Of a stretch of DNA of 11,527 nucleotides, positions 6,773 through 11,527 are shown one piece after another. Each line of letters opens with the position of its first letter. Within the stretch, counting starts at the first letter, position 1. The notes beneath the pieces are model-generated. The model searched no databases and had not been told where the DNA came from. It saw nothing but the letters and a program-made list of their open reading frames with translations. The DNA comes from an uncultured Lachnospiraceae bacterium (lineage in GTDB: Bacteria; Bacillota; Clostridia; Lachnospirales; Lachnospiraceae): the NCBI GenBank assembly GCA_946183625.1, contig CAMHCL010000046.1, forward strand, positions 1 to 11,527, given 5' to 3'. The position numbers and the translations under genes were made by a program.

Positions 6773-7390
6773 ATGGGAATACTTGGTAGATTTAAAGATA
6801 TCATGGCATCGAATATAAATGCTATCTTTAACAAAGAGGGAAATCCTGAGAAGGAAATCGCGAAGTACCTGGATCAGATGAGAAGTGATCTGGGACAAGT
6901 CAATGCTGAGACAGCAGCCATGGAAACAGAATATTCCAGAGCGAAGAGAGCATATGATGAGAATCAGCAGGAAATTGATAAATATAAGAGGTACGCTGAG
7001 AAGGCAGCAGAGCAGGGAAATGTAGCTGATCAGAATCTGTATCTCCAGAAGGCTGAGGATGCTGAAAGAGATGGTGCGGCAGCTAAACAGCGTTATGAAG
7101 AGTTGAAGGAAAATAGCGAGAAGCTTAGTGCTATGAGAGATAAGCTAAGCACTGATATTTCAACACTTGAAGCTAAAGCGTCTGAGCTGAAGGCTAAGAT
7201 GAATGAGGCTAAGGCAAAGGGCGATATGAACAAGATAGCTCAGAAGGTTGGCAATGCTAATACTGATGAGATGTTTGCTAAGATGAATGAAAAAGCGGAG
7301 AGAGCGATGGACCTGGCGAATGCAGAGGCCGAGCTCCAAAGCTCAGGTCATGATGAGATAGATGACCTTATAAATAAATATGATAATTAA
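6773..7390 (+). CDS. pspA: PspA/IM30-family membrane stress protein
   Basis: PspA/IM30 proteins assemble on the inner face of the cytoplasmic membrane and stabilise it under envelope stress. The 205 residues start with an amphipathic membrane-binding helix (GILGRFKDIMASNINAIFNK, 2-21), followed by the conserved NPEKEIAKYLDQM (24-36). A long coiled-coil hairpin covers about 38-150 and is almost wholly Glu, Lys, Ala and Gln. A helix with EMFAKMNEKAERAMDLANAEAEL (166-188) fits the later core helix, and the C-terminus is short compared with the usual 220-230 residues. AAGGAG at 6759-6764 sits 8 nt before the ATG. It is 46 nt after the Nudix gene with no terminator between them, and 11 nt before the SPFH gene, so pspA and the SPFH gene are surely co-transcribed. 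Regulation is probably by the operon's AraC protein or the two-component system upstream. Confidence 0.93.
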   Translation: MGILGRFKDIMASNINAIFNKEGNPEKEIAKYLDQMRSDLGQVNAETAAMETEYSRAKRAYDENQQEIDKYKRYAEKAAEQGNVADQNLYLQKAEDAERDGAAAKQRYEELKENSEKLSAMRDKLSTDISTLEAKASELKAKMNEAKAKGDMNKIAQKVGNANTDEMFAKMNEKAERAMDLANAEAELQSSGHDEIDDLINKYDN

Positions 7391-7401
7391 GGAGGAAAGA
7401 G

Positions 7402-8379
7402 ATGGGTATCTTAAATCAGTTAGCAAATGTAGTTGAATGGGAAGAGTTCGATGAAGGTATGATCTTCTGGAAATGGACAAACAAGGAGATCAAGAAGGGC
7501 TCAAAGCTTATCATAAGACCTGGACAGGATGCAATATTCCTTTTCAACGGCAAGATAGAAGGAGTCTTCAAGGACGAAGGCGAGTATGATATTGAATCTC
7601 AGATCATTCCTTTCTTATCAACACTTAAGGGATTCAAGTTTGGCTTTAACAGTGGAATGAGAGCAGAGGTCCTCTTCGTTAACACTAAGGAATTCACAAT
7701 CAAGTGGGGAACTAAGGGACCTATAATGCTGCCTACACAGAATCTTCCAGGTGGAATGCCTGTAAGAGCTAATGGTACAGCAAATATAAAGGTTTCAGAT
7801 TATACAACACTTATAGATAAAGTAGCAGGAATAAAGCAGAGCTACAGAGTTGATGATGTTAAGATCCGTATAACAACGGTTCTTGATCAGCTTCTTATGA
7901 AGTGGATATCCAAAGAAGGTAAGGATATGTTCAACCTTCAGGCAAGCTCATATGATATCTCTAATGGTATCAGAGAAGATCTTGATATGGAGACCAGCAA
8001 GGATGGTATCTCAGTAACAGGCTTTAGTATTAATGAGTTCAGCTATCCAGAAGAAGTTCAGAAGATGGTTAATAAGACTGCAGCTCAGTCCATGGTTGGT
8101 GACGTAGGACATTATCAGCAGGTATCTATGACAGACGCAATGGCAGAGGGCAAAGCAGGCAATAATTCAACTATGGGCAGCATGGCTGAAATGATGATGG
8201 GCATGACAATGGCTAATCAGATGATGAACAACATGGGAATGAATAATCAGGGCACAGCTCCTCAGCAGGCAGCACCTCAGGGAACCGCAACTGGTGAACC
8301 ACCGAAGTTCTGTCCGAATTGTGGAACACCTACAAATGGTTCTAAATTCTGTTCGGAATGCGGAAATAAATTAGTTTAA
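7402..8379 (+). CDS. ydjI: SPFH-domain protein with C-terminal zinc ribbon (YdjI-like)
   Basis: This 325-residue protein resembles YdjI of Bacillus subtilis, an SPFH (flotillin-like) protein encoded with PspA. The N-terminal SPFH-like region (about 10-230) includes VVEWEEFDEGMIFWKW (10-25), IRPGQDAIFLFNGKIEGVF (38-56) and EVLFVNTKEFTIKWGT (89-104). A Met/Asn/Gln-rich linker follows (about 255-300, with MAEMMMGMTMANQMMNNMGM at 261-280), then a zinc ribbon with CPNC (Cys304, Cys307) and CSEC (Cys317, Cys320). There is no transmembrane segment, so membrane contact probably goes through PspA or lipid. AAGGAGG at 7389-7395 overlaps the pspA stop, 6 nt before the ATG. The family is thought to help recruit PspA to damaged membrane. 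The ydjG and ydjH partners known from Bacillus are not present here. Confidence 0.88.
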   Translation: MGILNQLANVVEWEEFDEGMIFWKWTNKEIKKGSKLIIRPGQDAIFLFNGKIEGVFKDEGEYDIESQIIPFLSTLKGFKFGFNSGMRAEVLFVNTKEFTIKWGTKGPIMLPTQNLPGGMPVRANGTANIKVSDYTTLIDKVAGIKQSYRVDDVKIRITTVLDQLLMKWISKEGKDMFNLQASSYDISNGIREDLDMETSKDGISVTGFSINEFSYPEEVQKMVNKTAAQSMVGDVGHYQQVSMTDAMAEGKAGNNSTMGSMAEMMMGMTMANQMMNNMGMNNQGTAPQQAAPQGTATGEPPKFCPNCGTPTNGSKFCSECGNKLV

Positions 8380-8396
8380 ATAGAATAGGGTTATGC

Positions 8397-8429
8397 AGGC
8401 GCCATGATTATCATGGCGCCTATTTTTTT
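8397..8429 (+). terminator. Intrinsic terminator of the araC-SAS2-Nudix-pspA-SPFH operon
   Basis: AGGCGCCATG (8397-8406) and CATGGCGCCT (8412-8421) form a perfect GC-rich 10-bp stem with a 5-nt loop, followed by A and seven T. It lies 17 nt after the SPFH stop codon. Confidence 0.96.
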
Positions 8430-8432
8430 ATA

Positions 8433-8553
8433 TAGCGCCTGATTATTAACACAGGTATGGCAGGAGCGTATTCCCCTCGCTCTCAACTAAATGTTCGCTC
8501 GGGAAACAGCATCCTGCCTCCCGTGGGTTATATGTTGATAACGGACGGCGCTA
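8433..8553. other. Foldable intergenic element of unknown nature
   Basis: Almost this whole 121-bp stretch can fold on itself. TAGCGCC (8433-8439) pairs with GGCGCTA (8547-8553). After a TGA/CGGAC internal loop, TTATTAACA (8443-8451) pairs with TGTTGATAA (8533-8541) with one G-T wobble. A large asymmetric loop (8452-8458 and 8519-8532, the latter with CCCGTGGG) follows. Then GGCAGGAGCGT (8459-8469) and TTCCC (8471-8475) pair with GGGAAAC (8501-8507), GC (8509-8510) and TCCTGCC (8512-8518), interrupted by three one-base bulges. The apical loop (8476-8500) has a repeated TCGCTC. It is richer in GC and CG than its surroundings. No T-run follows it on either strand, so an independent small RNA gene is not proven. 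It could be a structured RNA, a palindromic repeat (MITE/REP-like) or a binding region; I recognise none of these. Confidence 0.6.
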
Positions 8554-8565
8554 GAAAAAACAATA

Positions 8566-8594
8566 TTGACATAGATGAGTCATGGTGGTATAAC
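8566..8594 (+). promoter_or_regulatory. Sigma-A promoter of clpB
   Basis: A consensus -35 TTGACA (8566-8571), a 17-nt spacer and TATAAC (8589-8594) preceded by TGG (extended -10, 8586-8588) make a near-ideal vegetative promoter. Predicted transcription start is about 8601, just before the CIRCE operator, so the promoter would be strong unless repressed. Confidence 0.92.
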
Positions 8595-8607
8595 ATTATT
8601 AGATGAA

Positions 8608-8634
8608 TTAGCACTCATCAACAGAGAGTGCTAA
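8608..8634. promoter_or_regulatory. CIRCE operator (HrcA binding site)
   Basis: TTAGCACTC (8608-8616), a 9-nt spacer and GAGTGCTAA (8626-8634) match the CIRCE consensus exactly. It lies at about +8 to +34 of the predicted clpB transcript. HrcA bound here should repress clpB at normal temperature and release it on heat shock, when GroEL is titrated. HrcA is not encoded in the window. Confidence 0.98.
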
Positions 8635-8670
8635 CAATCGCAAAATATAAGATGAGAGGAGTTGATCTGT

Positions 8671-11274
8671 ATGGAAGCAGAAAAGTTCACTAAGAAATCC
8701 AGAGAGGCTTTTGTTGGTTGTCAAAGGCTGGCTTATGATTATAACAACCAGGAAATTACATCTGAACATCTTCTGTACAGTCTGCTCACTGTGGACGACA
8801 GCCTTATAGCCAGACTGATAGAGATGTTACTCGCAGATAATGTAAGTGGCCTGACTAAAAAAGGTTTCATAGATGAGGCTAAGGCTCTTGTGGAAGCAAG
8901 ACCTAAAGTTACCGGATCAAGCGAAGATGTTTATACCGGTCAGGATGTATCCCGTGTTCTCATGAAGGCTGATGATGAAGCAAAAGCAATGGGAGATTCA
9001 TATATCTCCGTAGAGCATATGTTCCTCGGCCTGATTGAAAAGGGTAACGAAGCAGTTAAAAAGCTTATTAAGAAATATGGTATAACTAGAAAGAATTTCA
9101 TGGAAGCCTTAACTAATGTAAGAGGCAACAAGACCATAGATACAGATAATCCTGAGGATACATATGAAGCACTCTCAAAGTATGGTCATAACCTGGTAGA
9201 GAGTGCAAGACAGCAGAAGCTGGATCCTGTTATAGGACGTGATTCTGAGATAAGACACATCATCAGAATTCTTTCCAGAAAGACTAAGAATAATCCTGTT
9301 CTTATTGGTGATCCAGGTGTTGGTAAGACAGCAGCTATTGAAGGACTGGCTCAAAGAATTGTCAAGGGTGATGTTCCGGATTCACTTAAGAATAAGGAAG
9401 TCTATGCACTTGATATGGGTGCACTTATAGCGGGCGCGAAGTATCGTGGTGAGTTCGAGGAGAGACTTAAGTCGGTGCTTGATGAAATCAAGGAATCCGA
9501 TGGCCGTATCATTCTCTTCATAGATGAGATTCATACCATAGTTGGAGCAGGTCAGACAGATGGTTCTCTTGATGCAGGTAATATGCTCAAGCCTATGCTT
9601 GCCAGAGGCGAACTGCATTGTATAGGTGCTACAACAGTTGATGAATATAGGAAATATATCGAAACGGATAAAGCTCTCGAGAGAAGATTCCAGCCGGTAC
9701 TTCTGAATGAGCCTAGTGTTGAGGATACCATTTCTATCCTTAGAGGTATTAAGAACAGATATGAAGTATTCCACGGAGTTAAGATCAGTGATTCTGCCTT
9801 AGTTGAGGCAGCAACACTTTCCAACAGATATATCACTGACAGATTCCTTCCGGATAAGGCAATCGACCTTGTGGATGAAGCCTGTGCCATGATCAAGACA
9901 GAGCTTAATTCCATGCCTGCTGAGATTGATGAGATACAGCGTAAGATAATGCAGCTGGAGATAGAAGAGGCAGCGCTTAAGAATGAAGAGGACAGATTGT
10001 CTCTTGAAAGACTTGAAAACATCCGTAAGGATCTGGCAGAACTCAGATCGCAGGCAGATGTTATGAAGGCAACCTGGGAGAATGAGAGAGCCGAAGTAGA
10101 TAAGGTAAGAAATCTCAGGGAAGAGATTGAAAATGTAAAAGATGAGATTGAGGTAGCTGAAAGAGAATATGATCTTAACAAGGCTGCAGAACTTAAATAT
10201 GGCAAGCTTCCACAGTTAAAGGAAGAACTTGAAGAGATGGAACAGAAAGTCTCAAATTCTGAAAGACAGCTTCTTCATGAAACTGTTACAGAAGAAGAGA
10301 TAGCTAAGATAATCTCCAAGTGGACTGGAATTCCAGTAGCAAAACTCAGTGAATCTGAGAGGACCAAGATACTTCATCTTCCAGATGTTCTCCATAAGAG
10401 AGTAGTAGGACAGGATGATGCGGTAAGTCTTGTAAGTGATGCAATCCTGAGATCAAAAGCTGGTATCAAGGATCCGGGCAAGCCAATAGGTTCTTTCATG
10501 TTCCTCGGACCTACAGGCGTAGGTAAGACAGAACTTGCTAAAACGCTTGCAGAAGCACTCTTTGATAACGAAAACAACATGGTCCGTATCGACATGAGTG
10601 AGTATATGGAGAAGCACAGTGTGTCCAGACTTATTGGAGCTCCTCCTGGATATGTAGGTTATGACGAAGGTGGACAGCTTACAGATGCTGTAAGACGTAA
10701 GCCATATTCAGTAGTTCTATTTGATGAGGTTGAGAAGGCGCACCCTGATGTATTTAATATAATGCTTCAGATTCTGGATGATGGCCGTATAACAGATTCC
10801 AAGGGTAATCTTGTTGATTTCAAGAATACCATTTTGATAATGACTTCGAACATTGGTTCGGAATTCCTCCTGGATGGAATCGGTGAGAACGGCGAGATTA
10901 CAGATGAGGCAGCTAAGGAAGTACAGGACAGCCTGAAATTACATTTCAGACCTGAATTCATAAACAGACTTGATGAGATCATAATGTTCAAGCCTCTTTC
11001 AAAGGAGCACATTTCAGGAATAGTTGACCTGCAGATAGCTGACCTGAATAAGAGACTAGCAGACAAAGACATACATATAATACTTACTGATGAGGCTAAA
11101 TCATATGTTGTAAACAGAGGTTACGATCCTGTATACGGAGCAAGACCTCTCAAGAGATATCTGCAGAAAAACATCGAAACTCTGCTTGCCAGAGAGATTC
11201 TTGCCAGCCATATCGGTATGGGTGACAACGTCACAATCGATGTAGACGGCGAAAACCTTATCTGCAAATTATAA
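8671..11274 (+). CDS. clpB: ATP-dependent disaggregase ClpB
   Basis: ClpB is a hexameric AAA+ chaperone that pulls proteins out of aggregates together with DnaK. I prefer the ATG at 8671 (867 residues): AGAGGAG (8655-8661) is 9 nt upstream, whereas the in-frame TTG at 8662 touches the ribosome binding site. Order: N domain (about 1-145); AAA1 with Walker A GDPGVGKT (213-220), pore Tyr258 in KYRGEFEERL, Walker B with Asp285-Glu286 and arginine fingers Arg338/Arg339; a long coiled-coil M domain (about 407-532); AAA2 with Walker A GPTGVGKT (613-620), pore loop GYVGY (660-664), Walker B Asp685-Glu686, arginine finger Arg766 and sensor 2 GARPLKR (823-829). The full-length M domain and absence of a ClpP-binding (I/L)GF-type loop mark ClpB and not ClpC or ClpA. 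Control is by the promoter and CIRCE site just upstream. It appears to be monocistronic. Confidence 0.97.
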   Translation: MEAEKFTKKSREAFVGCQRLAYDYNNQEITSEHLLYSLLTVDDSLIARLIEMLLADNVSGLTKKGFIDEAKALVEARPKVTGSSEDVYTGQDVSRVLMKADDEAKAMGDSYISVEHMFLGLIEKGNEAVKKLIKKYGITRKNFMEALTNVRGNKTIDTDNPEDTYEALSKYGHNLVESARQQKLDPVIGRDSEIRHIIRILSRKTKNNPVLIGDPGVGKTAAIEGLAQRIVKGDVPDSLKNKEVYALDMGALIAGAKYRGEFEERLKSVLDEIKESDGRIILFIDEIHTIVGAGQTDGSLDAGNMLKPMLARGELHCIGATTVDEYRKYIETDKALERRFQPVLLNEPSVEDTISILRGIKNRYEVFHGVKISDSALVEAATLSNRYITDRFLPDKAIDLVDEACAMIKTELNSMPAEIDEIQRKIMQLEIEEAALKNEEDRLSLERLENIRKDLAELRSQADVMKATWENERAEVDKVRNLREEIENVKDEIEVAEREYDLNKAAELKYGKLPQLKEELEEMEQKVSNSERQLLHETVTEEEIAKIISKWTGIPVAKLSESERTKILHLPDVLHKRVVGQDDAVSLVSDAILRSKAGIKDPGKPIGSFMFLGPTGVGKTELAKTLAEALFDNENNMVRIDMSEYMEKHSVSRLIGAPPGYVGYDEGGQLTDAVRRKPYSVVLFDEVEKAHPDVFNIMLQILDDGRITDSKGNLVDFKNTILIMTSNIGSEFLLDGIGENGEITDEAAKEVQDSLKLHFRPEFINRLDEIIMFKPLSKEHISGIVDLQIADLNKRLADKDIHIILTDEAKSYVVNRGYDPVYGARPLKRYLQKNIETLLAREILASHIGMGDNVTIDVDGENLICKL

Positions 11275-11287
11275 ATCCATATAAACA

Positions 11288-11316
11288 TTGATTTTCAATA
11301 CAAAAAAAGGTAAAAT
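11288..11316 (+). promoter_or_regulatory. Candidate promoter for the paaK-like gene
   Basis: TTGATT (11288-11293) and TAAAAT (11311-11316) are 17 nt apart, 14 nt after the clpB stop. The predicted start at about 11323 lies inside the left arm of the clpB terminator, so the new transcript could not form the full terminator hairpin. Confidence 0.5.
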
Positions 11317-11317
11317 T

Positions 11318-11357
11318 ACTGGTAGCTGTGTGCATTTCGCAGCTGCCAGTTTTTTTT
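11318..11357 (+). terminator. Intrinsic terminator of clpB
   Basis: ACTGGTAGCTGTG (11318-11330) and CGCAGCTGCCAGT (11338-11350) form a 13-bp stem with two G-T wobbles and a 7-nt loop, followed by seven more T. The ribosome binding site of the next gene (GGAGG, 11358-11362) begins directly after the T-run. Confidence 0.92.
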
Positions 11358-11372
11358 GGAGGTATTTTTAAA

Positions 11373-11527
11373 ATGGCAAAAAAGATTTATTATCAGGAAG
11401 AAATTGAAACAATGCCTGTAGACCAACTGAAGGCTCTTCAGGAAGAGAAGTTTTTAAAGCAGGTAAAATATGTCTATGATAACAATGAGTATTACAGAAA
11501 TCTTATGGATGAGAAGGGTGTGACACC
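11373..11527 (+). CDS. paaK: Phenylacetate-CoA ligase-like protein, N-terminal fragment
   Basis: Only the first 51 codons are in the window; the frame is still open at the right edge. The start MAKKIYYQEEIETMP, then VDQLKALQEEKFLKQVKYV (16-34) and YDNNEYYRNLMDEKGV (35-50), match the N-terminal helices of the phenylacetate-CoA ligase family, which commonly read EIE-M-x-ELxALQ-ERL-xTVxxVYxxxPFYRxxF. These adenylate-forming enzymes activate aryl acids with CoA and ATP. In Clostridia the gene often lies beside indolepyruvate-ferredoxin oxidoreductase genes, which cannot be seen here. GGAGG at 11358-11362 is 10 nt before the ATG. The ATP-binding and catalytic motifs lie outside the window, so the call depends on the N-terminus alone. 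Confidence 0.75.
   Translation, partial: MAKKIYYQEEIETMPVDQLKALQEEKFLKQVKYVYDNNEYYRNLMDEKGVT

Noticed and set aside
8433..8553. The folded element as 6S RNA, SRP RNA or an integron attC site
   Set aside because: It is shorter than 6S RNA and lacks a terminator; it has no GGAA-capped SRP domain IV motif; and the ends do not carry the RYYYAAC/GTTRRRY boxes of attC.
8457..8606. Open frame of 49 codons (starting MAGAYSPRSQ) on the + strand
   Set aside because: There is no usable ribosome binding site (AGG is only 1 nt before the ATG), it runs through the clpB promoter, and its composition is explained by the folded element.
8662..8670. TTG start for ClpB, three codons upstream
   Set aside because: The codon directly abuts the AGAGGAG ribosome binding site, leaving no spacing. 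ATG at 8671 has a 9-nt spacing and matches the usual ClpB N-terminus.
9552..10205. 217-codon open frame on the minus strand inside clpB
   Set aside because: It mirrors the coding periodicity of clpB, is very rich in Ser and Leu without any domain, and has no ribosome binding site. The other antisense frames inside the listed genes are rejected for the same reason.

Overview
The window looks like chromosomal core DNA of a Gram-positive anaerobe of the Clostridia, most likely Lachnospiraceae (Butyrivibrio/Roseburia/Coprococcus-like). This rests on the moderately AT-rich composition, strong AGGAGG-type ribosome binding sites, AGA-rich arginine usage, all genes on one strand, a type II fatty-acid cluster, CIRCE control of clpB, and a C-terminal paaK-like gene. 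The genus is inference; no rRNA or other marker is present. I see no insertion sequence, prophage, tRNA or CRISPR array.

Layout. (1) 38-1763: the end of a fatty-acid synthesis operon, fabF then fabZ, closed by a strong intrinsic terminator at 1793-1827. (2) 1900-4514: a probable operon of a small alarmone synthetase (SAS1), an OmpR-type response regulator and a membrane histidine kinase. (3) 4515-4776: a gene-free spacer with several perfect inverted repeats and a candidate promoter. (4) 4777-8379: a tightly packed five-gene operon: AraC-family regulator, a second small alarmone synthetase (SAS2, overlapping the regulator by 23 nt), a Nudix hydrolase (GTG start overlapping the SAS2 stop), PspA/IM30, and an SPFH protein with a zinc ribbon. 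It ends in a textbook terminator at 8397-8429. (5) 8430-8565: an unexplained element of about 120 bp that can fold almost completely into one long hairpin. (6) 8566-11274: clpB with an ideal sigma-A promoter and a perfect CIRCE operator. (7) 11288-11527: a terminator overlapping a candidate promoter, then the first 51 codons of a phenylacetate-CoA ligase-like gene that runs off the window.

How the genes may work together. Regions 2 and 4 both join a (p)ppGpp synthetase to a regulator. Region 4 adds a Nudix hydrolase, which could turn over an alarmone or another nucleotide, and a PspA/SPFH pair known in relatives for guarding the membrane. With heat-shock clpB next door, the window reads as a stress island: envelope signal, alarmone synthesis and turnover, membrane protection, protein disaggregation. 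The operon structure is well supported by spacing. The functional link between alarmones and PspA/SPFH is inference.

The items I rate as most worth following are the folded element at 8433-8553, the SAS2-Nudix coupled pair, and the presence of two SAS genes within about 4.3 kb.
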